A stretch of DNA of 64,000 nt from Membranipora membranacea. Its lineage: Eukaryota; Bryozoa; Gymnolaemata; Cheilostomatida; Membraniporidae. Each line of letters begins with the position of its first letter. Within the stretch, counting starts at the first letter, position 1. The stretch spans positions 1,924,001 to 1,988,000 of the forward strand of contig OU612073.1 of NCBI GenBank assembly GCA_914767715.1, in the 5' to 3' direction. This document shows positions 48,331-60,310 of this stretch, in pieces. The notes beneath the pieces were generated by a model. It made no database searches, was not told the DNA's origin, and worked only from the letters and a program-made list of their open reading frames with translations. The translations under genes and the position numbers were made by a program.

Positions 48331-48399
48331 GAATAGCTATCAAAGTCCGAGAGGACAAATTTAGCATATTGTTTATACCTGGTTCTGGAAGTAGTTCAT

Positions 48400-49010
48400 T
48401 GTGTTATGCGATTTTATCTCTGTTCGAACTCCACTGTTTTTGATGGCTATTGCACATTTGCCTCTAAGCGATCAACTTGCACTTCCAGTATGCCCGTTCA
48501 TGTCTACGGCCAAGATAAGCTCCTCTGCAGCACTGCAACAAACTGTCCAAAATCTGTCTTTGGCCTCCTCGTCACAGTCTTGCTGTTCGCATAGGCAGAA
48601 ACGATGTTATAGGTCTGCCTTTTGGTCACCAAGTTCAAATTGATAATCCCCTCAGATTTCCTGGTTACATGACTCATCCCACACCATTCCTTGGTCTTAT
48701 CCCGCCACTGTTGTACAGCTTGATGCCATCATCAATGTATCTTGCCTTTCCTCCAGGCCTTTCTCCTCCCATCTGGTCTCCTGTAGGCATATGTTACGCC
48801 TCACCATCGTATCAGCTATCTCTCTACTCTTATTTGTGAGTGTAGCAATGTTTAGGGCCGCTAGCTTGATAATCGTCTACCTCGCTCGCCTACTTTCCAC
48901 AAGGTCCCCAACAAGGGAGATGCCTTGGCATAGTCTGGTTCTCTCTGGTTTTATGACAGTCTGTGGCATAGTTTTTCCGGCCGGATGCTCTGCCTGTCGC
49001 TGAACCCGTC
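48400..49010 (-). pseudogene. Decayed LINE, endonuclease region (RTE-like)
   Basis: Read on the minus strand over two frames: ALNIATLTNKSREIADTMVR and ICLQETRWEE near 48820-48750, then DEEAKDRFWTV and LAVDMNGHTG near 48575-48500. This is the N-V-x-T-x-x-x-x-S-R-E, Q-E-T-(K/R)-W and (G)D-x-N-G-H-x-G order of apurinic-type endonucleases in RTE-like LINEs. It holds several stops. It is a different LINE class from those at 46 and 57 kb. Confidence 0.72.
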
Positions 49011-49099
49011 TCTATCCAGGATTGGGACTGGCTGAGTCTGACACAGGATTGTACATTCCTCAAGCAAATTTTTCATAATATCATAATATCTACAAAACA

Positions 49100-50670
49100 A
49101 CCACCTCTATTGCAGAAATAACTGTTGGTCTTGTTCTTGACTTTTTTGCTAGTTTTCATATTTTATCCTGCCCCCTACCTGTTCCAGCTAAGAATTGGTC
49201 ACTTGCCATAGCACACCAGGACATGTAGGTATATACATAAAGTACATAATTATTTTGCTTTATTTTTATCAGATCCTATGCGGAGAAAATTAGTTGTGCA
49301 TTTGGCTGCGACTTGAGATGATTTCCACCAATCTACATCAGGTTTGTTAAGTTATCATGAACGTGAAAAATACCACTTGCCTTTGCCCCTTGGTCCTTGT
49401 TGTGCACTCGCTTGTCACTGTACAACAAGCACCTAAAGGGGGTGGAGATGGGGTCTCAGACTTGTGTGCCCGCGCGCCTGGCTTCCTGTCTGGGGGGCAG
49501 TGATGACTGCAGCTGGAAGGGGCACTTGTCCTGTACGTGTGTCTCGTATTTGACCTTCAAGCTTTACAATTGGGCTGTCTACGCTCTAGCGCAGGCTATA
49601 AGACTGTCCCTTTGCTTTTGACATATTTCTATTGCAATTATCTACATTTTTTGATTTAATCTTTTTTTGCCTTTTTCTGAGTCATACTCAATTGAACTTT
49701 ATCTATATTTATGTTATCAATTTTATCTCTAGCAATTAACCCACATGAAAGAAAAAATTGTCTAACATTCTTCGAGTTAGGGTGTCAATTACCTTTCTGA
49801 AATGTGCAGTCTCACACCACTACCCTCCCTCATATCGGACAAGGGATAGAAATACCCATATAGATAATTATGACAAACCTATACACAAAATGACCTAATG
49901 ACCTAATTTTACACTAGTACCCACTCGGTAGCTAAAACTACATGCATCTTTAGTGACTAGTTATTGCATAGCACCTTTTACATGATAATCCCATAATAAC
50001 CTAATACTAATAGTTATTTTTCTGGCTGCTTTGCGATGCCAATCAATGTTGCAGCTAGGTTTCTGGATATTGTAATCTTTATTTCTTTTTTAGACTGCCA
50101 TAGAAAGACAGAGCATCTTAAAGAAACTCAGTACCATTCACCAGCTACAAGCAAACAAATAACCACACCTACTCAAGCATCAGTGTTGTGATTAAAAAAA
50201 AATTTATGGGCGTTGTAGCCATTTATAATGTTTTAAGAACGAGGATTTATATTTTTATATAATCGCCATCGGGGAAAATGGAACTCTATCCTCTGTGCTC
50301 CCATAGATCTCAGCCAAACCTCAAATGTATTTTCCGGTAATTATTTATTCCTCTCCCTGAGAATAAAGCTTAAAATTCATTTCATACGATTATTTTATTA
50401 ATGGTGTATTTTGATAAAGTATAACAGCTTCAATACAATGTAATGAGTGATGGATAACCAAAATTTTGTCTTTTTTAAACCAAGGACTAAGCAACTTCCT
50501 AATAATATGCAAGTTGCGATTGTTATCAATATCCAGCGCGTTTGGTGCTGTTTTGCTCCAGGAATCTGGTAAAGATATCTGGCAACCATTGGAATATGCC
50601 TCGCCTAAGATGACTGACACTTAGACGAGCTCTTCGATGGTAGAGAAGGAAACTCTTGTCATCATGTGGG
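49100..50670. other. No gene recognised
   Basis: There is a locally GC-rich open piece (49397-49621 plus) with several cysteines, but no known motif and no clear splice sites. The rest is AT-rich. It could be part of a further mobile element. Confidence 0.4.
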
Positions 50671-50679
50671 CAGTTTGAC

Positions 50680-51400
50680 TAGTATATGATAGGTCGAAAG
50701 TTTGAAGTTGAAACGGTCCATAAACCCTTGGTACAAATTCTAGGTGGTAAAGATCTGAGTGATCTACCACCGAGGGTGCAAAGGTTTAAAATGAGGATAA
50801 TGAGGTATGGATATAAAAATTTTGGTGTTAAGATGTTTGTTGCCGATAGTTTGAGCCGACCCAACGAGGCTTAGAGTGCAGCCAGTGTGAAGCACTGTGC
50901 AGCTGTTGAGTACTATATTGACAGTATTTGTGAGGACTTAGTCCCTGATATACATGAAATAGAGGCGTTTGAAGCCACCGTGACTGACGAAGTCGCAGTT
51001 AAATTCAAGCAGTATTTGGTCGAGGGTTGGCGAAGAAACAAGCAGTCATACATTGCCCGGGTACAAAGGTTGTCTCATGTTTAATGATAGACTTGATGTA
51101 CCTGCTAGTTTGCGTAGTGCCTATATTGCACATGCACATGCTGGACACCAGGGTACTGCTAAACCTGCAGAGCTGCTCGACAGGTAGTCTGGTGGCCGAG
51201 CTATCACCCAACGACAAATTTTTGTCAATTTTAGCTCTTGCTTTTGGCCTGAGTCCCGCAGCAATTGATCTCGGGAATATGCTGTGCAGCTAAAGCCAAG
51301 CTTCTTTCAGATTGTCTGCTCAACAACCCGTAGCAGACAACTCCAATTTGTACTTCAAGGGACATTCTGATGCGTTAAAAATGCTCAGATAGCTGCATAT
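50680..51400 (+). pseudogene. Ty3/Gypsy-type LTR retrotransposon remnant (RNase H end and integrase zinc region)
   Basis: The first frame gives VETVHKPLVQIL, PPRVQRFKMRIMRYGY and FVADSLSRP, the C-terminal RNase H pattern of Ty3/Gypsy polyproteins (HKPL, P-x-R-x-Q, M...Y, AD-x-LSR). After a short gap a broken frame gives HAGHQGTAK, the start of the integrase HHCC region. Frames are interrupted and no LTRs are seen on either side, so it is an internal fragment. Confidence 0.82.
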
Positions 51401-51449
51401 GCAAGTTTGAGGCATCACATCATCAAATTCCTTACAAACATTATCAAAC

Positions 51450-54400
51450 CAAAGTGAATAGTTGTAATGTGATGCCACAAACTCGCACTTGCAGCCATCT
51501 AAGGAGTAAGAACCTAAATTATGTTCGGGTATACATAAAAAAGTATCATGTGAAATAATTGCTTTTATAAACATAGTTTTGGCAATCAGACATTACATGT
51601 ATTTCGTCTGCCGCATTATGGGCATTGATTTTTGCTTATTGAAATATTATAGGAGAACTACTGATCTTTCAATTCCAACACATCTCACCATGTCGTAAAA
51701 TACAACCTCATTAATAATGACAATTGATATCTGAAACCTGGGAACTTGAATTGTTTTTCATATTATGTATGTTAATGATGGCCTTCTCCAATGGATTTGC
51801 CCCGGTTTTGGAGCACCTCTACAACATCAAAAAATATACTACATCAGGGTATTATGTTATATTCGCTGCAAGGTGCCAAAGTATAGCGTTATGTGGTCTA
51901 GAAAAAATTGAGAGAAATTGAATTGAATTCAATGCACTCCACTGTGCAATCAAAATGGTTTTGACGCCACCACCAGCATCATTTGCGACGCAGCAAACAG
52001 CAGAGTTGTCGAGTTAAGTAGGTGATACTGTTTACCTGAAATGACCCTTGCAAAAAATCTTCATGTATTAAAATGAGCAACCAGATACACTACTCCGGCT
52101 TGAGCTTCTTGAAGACCTGTTCATGGTTTCGTTCGATCCAATGAGTAGATTTGATTCTTGCAATTTTAGCGTTGTTCTAGTATCGCGTTTGATTTTTATT
52201 AGTTTCTTTGATCTTGAAATCTACAAATACACTCACACCAGTACCTTGTGATTCAAATTGATATGATAAGTTATACCATGGTTCTATAATCAAATGACGA
52301 TTGGTAAATGATACATCTTCAACTTGGCAACTTTTTCAGCTAGTGTAGCTGAATCTATTGATTGCAGAGATCATCATAAATAGAGTTTCTGCTTCCAAAG
52401 ATGATCTAATTTTCAATATACACGCCTCCGTATATTTAAAATTAAACAATAAAATGAAACAGATCAGAGCAAAAATCGGCAGCAACAATGTTTCCTTCAT
52501 GTCAAGCAAGTTCATATTCAAACAAGAAAAGAAATGTAGGAGCGCTCATATCAGGTTCCTTGACCAGAAAGCTCACCATCAAGGTTGCGCTGTCAGCTGT
52601 CTCTTTCAAGCAGATTGTCTTAGTTTAATTGTGCCCTGTCAATAATTACTGCAATTACATGCATACTTTTAGCATAGAAAACTCGCCTGTCGTAAATTCA
52701 TGATCACTCTGTTTGGACAATTCCAACAGTAAACGGGGATGATGCTGTTATGATACAAAAAATACAGATCCGCAGCACTAGTGCTCATGAGTTTGGTCTT
52801 GTCAGGTTCTAGATTTTTCAGTTCACCAACTCAACATGTAACTACCCCCAATAGCTGTGACATCTGTAGGGGTAACAGTATATTGTTAACAGTGATAACA
52901 TGGCAAATCTGAAAACTTTCCGCATATTCATTACCATGTTGACTGATATAAACAAGGTGCCCCTCCTCAATATTTAATTTATATCTCAAAAACTTAATAA
53001 ACATAATTCCTACATCTCAACTTTTGGTAACCTATCACATTCATTCATAAACATTATCTAGGGAAACCCAATTAGTTCATTGTTGTAGAGTTAAGTTTCA
53101 TATAAATACTATGTGTATATATATCATGTATATATATGACATACAAATCTATAACAGAGGAACATGTATGTCCATGAATCATTCCACTCCTAACTGATAA
53201 GGGGCCAAAACTCTGAATTCAAAACATGGGAAAAAAGACCTCTTATTTAATGGAGGTAAAATAAAAACATCCTATGTAGATTGATTTTATCGATTAAATA
53301 TGTTTTCACTGTTCAATTATATTGGATCAGTTTATACCCAGTTCAGAATATGTTTGAACCGGTTACCTTATTTCCAAACAGTCTCATGACAATTTTTATG
53401 TACTTAGGAATAGAAGCGAGACAATTTTTTGCAGGTGAATTTTAGAGTGGCTGAGCTACATTAGAGAGTGTGCCTATCTCTGAAACCTTTCTCTCAGAGA
53501 CTATGATGACACAAACTGTTGATTTAGTGTTTGAAAACTCATTGATTATACTATTATAATTGCAGTCACATTAAAAAACATCAAATGTTAGATGGAACTT
53601 TTCCTGTTTCACTGCTTAACAATATAATAATTGTGTACCATCTTTTCGCCTGCAAAAAGAGGCATTTTACCGCTTAAGTCACTAAAGTTGACAAGCTATT
53701 CATAATGATTCTAAGCTAGATTTTTCATTTAACTCAGTGATAAGTATCAATGAAAACGATTTATATTGATAATGTTGAATGTTCAATGTCTAGTAATCAA
53801 AAATTTTGACAAGTGTTTTTAATAATGAATTTTTATTATTATAATTATCAGCTAGTTGTCTATCCATGGAGAGAGAGGAGACAACTGGTGTTTGATTAAA
53901 AAGCATTAAAAACGCTATCTGATTATTCCGCCTGTAACATGTCAAATTGCAAGTCATATTGCTTTTTGCATGATGGAACCATATTCTGAATGGACAATTT
54001 GGAAATGAATTTGTCTAAATTGAAAGACTAAAGGAGCGAGGATTTTGAGCAACGTTTGTTTGTCAGGATTTTTCTAAAAAGGCTTCACTCGGCAGCAACA
54101 GCCGGCATAACGATAACCAGCGTGCAATTATCAGATCTGTATTTCAACAGTAACTTTGCCGTTCGATATGCTGTCCAACTGTTAGTTTCAACTGTGTCCC
54201 CAATCTTATAAAAAATATCATATTAGAGAGTTTGATGGTGCAGGCAGTGTTGCGTACTAAATGCATTTGAAGTACTCAGTTCCATTAAACACTCATACAA
54301 CGTCCTGAGGTGCAATGGGTGTTATAAGACCTGTGGCAGGTGCTGTATGGAACACAGCAAAACTGTATAGGCCTTGAGTGCTGTAAGACGTGTCCCATAC

Positions 54401-55600
54401 AGCACAGGCCACACGTCTTACAACACCTGTTGCCAGCGCCTGTTTTTAATGCCCATTCAGAACAGCATAAACTTTAGTAATGCAAATTCCATCGGTTATT
54501 AAAAATGGCGTGATGCTAACTTTTGTCAAGGTTGATAAATCCCATGAGAAGATAAGGCATATTGCCAAACCTTATTTAAATGGTTGAGCTCAAGTGTATT
54601 ACTAACTCATTGGTTCATTGATAACAGTTGGGTTTTGCTATGATTCCCACTCTCCCTGTATTCTCTTTTTTATTATAGGGAGTTGCCTTTTTTTGGAGTT
54701 ATCAAGTATCAGTTGGGGCGAAACATAATATGGGCATTGAGTATAGGCAGGAGCAGCGGACTAAAGACCCAAAAATCAGCGGAACATAGACCCATCAGTC
54801 TGCGCATGTGCGAACTGTTGAGGCATACGTTCGTCTCTGCAGCATAGGGCTTGAACTAATTCACCTAGTCTGAGTACCAAAATTGGGAAAACAATGGAAA
54901 CCCATATTTTGGAAATATTTGGGCCTAAATGGAACACTGGTTTTGATATCTCGTAACCTTGAACCCTGGGAGTTGCCTTTCTTGATGGAAGGCAGCGCCA
55001 CCACTCCTATGCTGCAGAGATAGACTATGTCACAAGGCTATCCTGCAAGCAGAATGTAGACCCATACGGAACATAGATCCGAACGGAACATAGACCTGCA
55101 CCCGTAACTCTGCACCGGTCACCCACTTGAAGGTTCTTTTTTACCATGGATCCTCGGCAATGAAAAACAAATCCTCAGAGGAAAAATATTTGTGATAGTC
55201 AAAATAATGTTCTAGTTCTTTTCCAAGGACAATACTGAACAAATGAATACTTTTGGACTAAATATCAGTAGCATTGTTCTGGTTTATTTCTTCTATTGGA
55301 TGGGTTGAGGAAGCTGCCTCTCTTTCTCAAACCAAATCCTTACTCTAGTCAAGGAGTTAAAGACTTAAACTCCAGTCCTTGCTCTAGTCTAGTTTAACTC
55401 ATTGTAAATGTATTGTTTCATCCGATTCATCCGATGGTTTGATCGCCGTCTGAGCTTGGGCTCCGTTAATTGGCGATATTTAGTGTTTACTTGATTGACT
55501 GTAGCACAGTTAATTGGAAATATGTCAGTAATGATCAGAAAGTCCATTATTTAGTTGTTATCATTTTTAATGGGGGTTTCATGTTTTAACAGCATTGAAT
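51450..55600. other. AT-rich stretch without a recognised gene
   Basis: I see no supported exon. It holds an inverted repeat at about 54319-54430 (arms GTGTTATAAGACCTGTGGC and its near complement) and a dispersed repeat near 54720-55110 with CGGAACATAGACC units. That repeat reappears inverted near 45075-45150. Confidence 0.5.
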
Positions 55601-55913
55601 TGTTATTATGAGTAAAAAAGAAAAAGGGGGGCTGTTTATGTTACTACTGAGCATCACCTCAGAGTGGGTACATAATCTAAGGAAAGAAGTAAAGGAGGCA
55701 CACTTGTATAAACCAAGTGTAAAAGAGAGGTCTGTCTGGTACAGTGAAGTCAAAGTAGATTCAGTGATTCCTAGATGCTATTTCGGGGCAAGATATATTT
55801 GTAGGTTTCATTTCACCTCCAGACCGGTTCGACCAAGCAGAAAAAAAAAAAAAAAAAGAGAAGAGAAGAGAAAGAAACTACACTGTCATTGGTCGCATTT
55901 TATTGCCATTTTG

Positions 55914-58661
55914 CTATGTACTATTCAGCCTATTTAAAGTTGGGTTCATGTACTTATAAACACGCTGTTTGAAAGAATAGCGTTTGACATCAGTGTTGAT
56001 AGTGCCTTTGATGGCGCCTATCCTTGTGTGATGGTGGGAATGTGACACAGTGACCATTTCCTCATTAACTGCAGCTGTACCGGTGATGATTTTAAAATAT
56101 AACTTTAAGTCAGCACCCTTCCTTCTTTCAAACAATGTTTGCCATCCGACTTCAGCCATATGGGCACTGATATGGTCACTACGTCTTTTTTGATGTGCCC
56201 ACCTAAAGGCTTTTCTGTTTATGGCCTCCATGATATCTATATGCTTACCCAAATGAGGAGACCAACCATGAGAGGCATACTCTAAGATTGGTCTGCAAAT
56301 AGTTTTAAATGATACTGTTTTAGTCTTAGTTTTAGCTTTTTTTAAGTTACGCATAAGCATATGAAGCGTTCTTGTGGCTTTCTTGCAAATCTCTCTGATG
56401 TGCTTGTCAAAAGAGAGGTGTGCATCTATGTGCACACCTAGGTATTTTACAGATGAGACGTGTGATAATTGGGTAGCATTTAAGTTGTAGGTTTGGGAAG
56501 GATTGTTGATGCTGGCCTGTGCCTGCCTCTCGACTCTCATAAATTCACACTTTGAGACGTTAAAGCACATCTGCCAGGTGTTGGCCCATTTTGCAAGGTT
56601 ATCTAGATCAGACTGTAAGTCAATTTCATCCGCTTGTGAGTTGATTTGATGATATACCAGAGAGTCATCAGCAAAAAGTCTTAAGGTGGAGTTATTAATG
56701 CAGGACGGCATATCATTGATAAAAATGAGGAAAAGAAGAGGTCCAAGTACACTACCCTGGGGCACTCCTGAGGTTACATTGTGATGTGAGGATTTTGCAC
56801 CATTCACAGTCACAGAGAGTGTACGTTTGGACAACCAGCCTGATATCCAGTCACATGTTATAGGATGCACACCTATCGCCTTAAGCTTTAAAGCTAGCTT
56901 CCTGTGCGAGACAACATCAAAAGCTTTAGAAAAATCAAGTACAGCAAGGTCGGTAGGGACATTTAGATCATATGAGTCCACAAGTTCTGAGATTGTTGTT
57001 AAAAGTTGAGTGTCGCAACCGTGCCTTTTTCTGAAACCGTGCTGGCAGTCTGAAAGCAAGTGGTTGGTGTCCAAAAAGTTGTTGATGTCATGGCAAATTA
57101 TATGTTCTAATACCTTAGATGCAATACAAGTCATGGATATTGGGCGGTAATTGAGAGGTGCTGTTCTGGAATCCTTTTTGTGAATAGGTATTACGTTAGC
57201 CCGTCTCCAGTCATCTGGAACCAGACCCGAATCAAACGAGTATTGAAATATCATTGCTAAAGATTTATAAATATAATTTGCTAGGAATTTTAAGAGTGCA
57301 GAGGAGAGGCCATCAGGCCCAGCGCCTTTGGTCCTGTCTAGGGTTTCAAGTTGTCTTAGTACCCCTCTTGGTTCAATGGTAATTTTAGTAGTCTGTTTTG
57401 CGATGTTGTCAATAGTTGGTGGGCATCTACCATCATCGACCGTGAATACTGAACTAAATGAGGAGGCAAAACATTCGGCAAGCTCTGCTGGTGAGTTTTC
57501 ACTACAGCCATCAAGTTTTTTAATAGTATTGTTATTACCACGGCGATTTGCTATAAATTTGAAAAGAGGTTTTGTATCGCCATTTTCTAGCCTATCACAA
57601 ATGTGTCTATTTAAGAATAAGTTGTAGTCTCTATTCATGAGAGTATTGCACAATTTGGATTGAGCAGCTAGTTTGTCCCTGTTTTCTTTGGTGTTATAGA
57701 TGATGCTAGTTTTATGCCACCTTTTTCGACGGGCAATCTCTCTCTTCGTTGCCATCGATAGCCAAGGGCCTGAGTTGGTTTTCCTAGTACGACTAGGAAT
57801 ATTTGCACTAGCGGTGCGGTGGATACAATTTTTAAAAGTTTCCCATACCCTGTTCACTGGGGCTTTGTTTTCAATAAGTTGGCATACATCTTTCTCAAGA
57901 TCAAAGCAGTCTACCATGATGTCTGGGATATTTGCTTTTTTGAATATGTAAAATGGGGTGGTGTTATTATTCTCATTTGTATGGGAAACAGGGTCTTCTG
58001 AGAAAAGATCAAAGAGTATTATATCGTGGTCAGAACAACTTGGTTGGCTCGTTGGAGTGGAGAGGTCAAGGTTTGAAAGGACAAGATCGAGAGTATTGCC
58101 ATGCCGATGTGTTGGGAATTTGACATGCTGCTGTAAGTCAGTGGAATCTATGAAGGTCAGAAACGATTCATGCATATGGATGTCTTGCCTTTTTTTTAAA
58201 TTACATGTAGTCCAATCTATATCAGGTAAGTTGAAATCGCCAACAATGACTTGTCTGCACGATGATTCATTTTTGCACCATGTGATGAAGTCATCAACAT
58301 TCCTAACTGAAGGCCTATGGTAGTATACCGTAAGATCGAATGAAAAGCCGCCGACACTAGCAACAATTGATAACAATTCACCTGTTTCTGCAGGTAAGAC
58401 TTGGGTGACAACAATGTTTGAGGAGTCAAGAACGCCAATTAGCACACCACCTCCACGTCCTACAGAACCTGTGCGGTCTAACCTATAGAGAGTGTAATTT
58501 ATACATATTTCTTTATCAGTAATACATGGGATCAATTTGGTTTCAGTTAGAGCAAAGATATCAGGTTTGTGCTGGTTTAGGGCAACTTCCAGTTGGTGAC
58601 TCTTTCCACTGATACCATTGCAATTCCAGTTCATTATTTTAATTGAGTGCTTGTTATTCAT
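55914..58661 (-). CDS. LINE ORF2: endonuclease and reverse transcriptase, 915 aa
   Basis: The N-terminal apurinic-type endonuclease (residues about 1-225) has MNWNCNGISGK, ALTETKL, VGDFNLPDIDW and CSDHDII motifs. Reverse transcriptase (about 430-760): LNYRPISMTCIASKV, LAVLDFSKAFDVVSH, TSGVPQGSVLGPLLFL and LRLFADDSLVYH with the FADD catalytic pair. The C-terminal part has RPILEYASHGW and a Trp-rich segment. There is no RNase H domain, as expected for CR1/L2/Jockey-type LINEs. No stop or frameshift. It copies the element RNA at a nicked target (target-primed reverse transcription, known for the family). Exact clade (CR1, L2 or Daphne) is open. Confidence 0.93.
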   Translation of the reverse strand: MNNKHSIKIMNWNCNGISGKSHQLEVALNQHKPDIFALTETKLIPCITDKEICINYTLYRLDRTGSVGRGGGVLIGVLDSSNIVVTQVLPAETGELLSIVASVGGFSFDLTVYYHRPSVRNVDDFITWCKNESSCRQVIVGDFNLPDIDWTTCNLKKRQDIHMHESFLTFIDSTDLQQHVKFPTHRHGNTLDLVLSNLDLSTPTSQPSCSDHDIILFDLFSEDPVSHTNENNNTTPFYIFKKANIPDIMVDCFDLEKDVCQLIENKAPVNRVWETFKNCIHRTASANIPSRTRKTNSGPWLSMATKREIARRKRWHKTSIIYNTKENRDKLAAQSKLCNTLMNRDYNLFLNRHICDRLENGDTKPLFKFIANRRGNNNTIKKLDGCSENSPAELAECFASSFSSVFTVDDGRCPPTIDNIAKQTTKITIEPRGVLRQLETLDRTKGAGPDGLSSALLKFLANYIYKSLAMIFQYSFDSGLVPDDWRRANVIPIHKKDSRTAPLNYRPISMTCIASKVLEHIICHDINNFLDTNHLLSDCQHGFRKRHGCDTQLLTTISELVDSYDLNVPTDLAVLDFSKAFDVVSHRKLALKLKAIGVHPITCDWISGWLSKRTLSVTVNGAKSSHHNVTSGVPQGSVLGPLLFLIFINDMPSCINNSTLRLFADDSLVYHQINSQADEIDLQSDLDNLAKWANTWQMCFNVSKCEFMRVERQAQASINNPSQTYNLNATQLSHVSSVKYLGVHIDAHLSFDKHIREICKKATRTLHMLMRNLKKAKTKTKTVSFKTICRPILEYASHGWSPHLGKHIDIMEAINRKAFRWAHQKRRSDHISAHMAEVGWQTLFERRKGADLKLYFKIITGTAAVNEEMVTVSHSHHHTRIGAIKGTINTDVKRYSFKQRVYKYMNPTLNRLNST

Positions 58662-58714
58662 TATCTGCCTTCTTCCAACCTATGTAGTCAGAAAATATGT
58701 ATTTATATTAGTTA

Positions 58715-59677
58715 TTAGGATGATTGACTTTGAACGGTGGCATTCTTTGCAGCTGTAGTTATTGGTTCACCATTATTATCAATATTGCACCAAGTTTGGT
58801 TATCACTGGTGCGACGTTGTAGATCACCACTACGAACTCTATATTTATTATCTGGAAATTTTTCAGCTAGTGACCTTCTTGCACGCCTCATGATGAACTC
58901 TTTCTCTTGTTCGTCTTTGGTGAGGTCCAGCGTGGCAAACATTCCTTCTTTGTGTGGCGAATTCAGACTATTAAACTTACGAAGGAAATCTATTTTCATA
59001 ACCTCAGTGTGAAATTGAATCTTGACTGGTCTGGATTTTGATTGGCCCTCATTTTGTTTCAGCGAACCAAGCCTAGAGATCCTAGTGGTGGAATTAGGGT
59101 GAAATTGGAGATAATTCAATAGATTACATACGTCCTTGTGGGTGTCAACCTTTTCTGAAAGGTTGTGCAATATAGCTGATTGTTTGCGCTCTAGTTTCTC
59201 TCTGGTGAGAGAATCCTGTTTTGCCCTTTCATCAAGACGCTTTGCAATGGCCTTGATTTCAGAACTATCTTCCTTAGATTCCCCTGTAACCTGAGCATAT
59301 GTTTTTGTCATTTTGTGGCTCTCTGTTACAATTTTTGTCAATGCATCTAGTTTTGTTTCAAGTTGAGCTAATGAGGGTTTAACTCCTGGTCCATAAAAAT
59401 AGTCAGGCAGCTTAGGTTGACACTTAGGACAGTACCATAGGAGTCCTGTCCTATTTATTATTTTAGTAAATTCTGACATAGTAGTAATGTCCGCCCATTC
59501 TGGTAAGCATGTAGTGTGGGTTGACAGATAACAGCAGCTACATTTCAACGCTGGCTTTTTGGCAATGGCTCTGGTACATTTCTGACAATTGTTTGGGTTT
59601 GCTTGGATAGGTGTTATGCCAGGGCGGCTAGGGCTTGCCAGAGGGCTGCGGGTTCTCATTGGGCTGGGCATCACCAC
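58715..59677 (-). CDS. LINE ORF1: PHD-finger nucleic-acid-binding protein, 320 aa
   Basis: Residues about 31-85 form a Cys4-His-Cys3 PHD-type finger (CQKCTRAI, CSCCYLSTHTTCLPEW, WYCPKC). A charged coiled-coil stretch follows (ERAKQDSLTREKLERKQS), then a region with RPVKIQFHTEVMKIDFLRK that resembles the RRM-like core of L1-type ORF1 proteins. It ends in a Gln/Ser tail. ORF1 of this kind would coat the element RNA. ORF2 begins 53 bp after its stop, so re-initiation is likely. Confidence 0.85.
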   Translation of the reverse strand: MVMPSPMRTRSPLASPSRPGITPIQANPNNCQKCTRAIAKKPALKCSCCYLSTHTTCLPEWADITTMSEFTKIINRTGLLWYCPKCQPKLPDYFYGPGVKPSLAQLETKLDALTKIVTESHKMTKTYAQVTGESKEDSSEIKAIAKRLDERAKQDSLTREKLERKQSAILHNLSEKVDTHKDVCNLLNYLQFHPNSTTRISRLGSLKQNEGQSKSRPVKIQFHTEVMKIDFLRKFNSLNSPHKEGMFATLDLTKDEQEKEFIMRRARRSLAEKFPDNKYRVRSGDLQRRTSDNQTWCNIDNNGEPITTAAKNATVQSQSS

Positions 59678-59759
59678 CTAAAGAGAGTGGTGTCACTACC
59701 CCACACTAAAAGTCACTAGTGCGGACTAGGACCCAACCAGCAAAGAGCAAGACTGTATG

Positions 59760-60310
59760 CTTGAAGAAAAACAAAAATGAAAATGTTTGCTCTATAAATA
59801 GAAAAAACAGAAGAAGAAATTTAGAGCAGAGCTAGCAAAGCAGAAGAAACCAAAGGCAAAAGAAGCAATTGAAATAACCTGGAAAAACTGCAGAACTGAA
59901 CCACAGTAAGGAGGATTATAAATGTACCACCCTGAATGAAAAATGAAAATTTTTGCTCTATAAAAGGAAAAGAAACTTGGAGCCGAACAGAACCGTTGCT
60001 CCTAGAGCTGGGAAAACTGCAGAACTGAACCACAGTAAAGAGGATTATAGTAAATGTGCTACCCTAAATGAAAATGTTTGCTCTATAAAAGGAAAAGAAA
60101 CTTAGAGCAGAATAGAACCGTAACTCCTAGAGCTCAGCCCAACAAGGAAAGAAGGTAATTGTATGGGCAAACAACCTCAAGCAAAGCAGCGTAAAGCAAA
60201 GGCAAAAGAAGCAGAGAAACAAGTTTCAAATATCCTAGAAAACTGCAGAACAGAAATGTGCCACAGTAAAGAGGAATATATTTGGTTATGTATCACCCTG
60301 GAATATTATA
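59760..60310 (-). repeat. Tandem monomers in the LINE 5' region
   Basis: Three diverged units start near 59774, 59940 and 60067 (plus coordinates). Each carries TTTGCTCTATAAA, AAACT(T/G)(A/G)GAG, AACTGCAGAAC and CACAGTAA-GAGGA. Units are about 160, 130 and 235 bp. Promoter-bearing monomers of this sort are known in rodent L1. On the plus strand each unit contains TATAAA, that is, facing away from the element, which may be an antisense promoter or chance. Confidence 0.75.

Larger units (their letters stand above)
55914..60310 (-). mobile_element. Apparently intact Jockey-superfamily (CR1/L2-like) non-LTR retrotransposon
   Basis: Two uninterrupted ORFs on the minus strand (59677-58715 and 58661-55914) are separated by 53 bp and preceded by a 5' region with tandem monomers to about 60310. 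ORF2 is full length for the group and keeps its catalytic motifs, so this copy may be young. The 3' end is not clear: no poly(A) in element orientation follows ORF2, but CR1/L2-like LINEs often end in short repeats. A run of about 18 A on the plus strand at 55840-55858 (T in element orientation) lies beyond the stop. No target duplication was found by eye. Confidence 0.85.

Noticed and set aside
49397-49621. Cysteine-containing GC-rich frame on the plus strand
   Set aside because: No family recognised, no clear splice sites; perhaps part of a mobile element.
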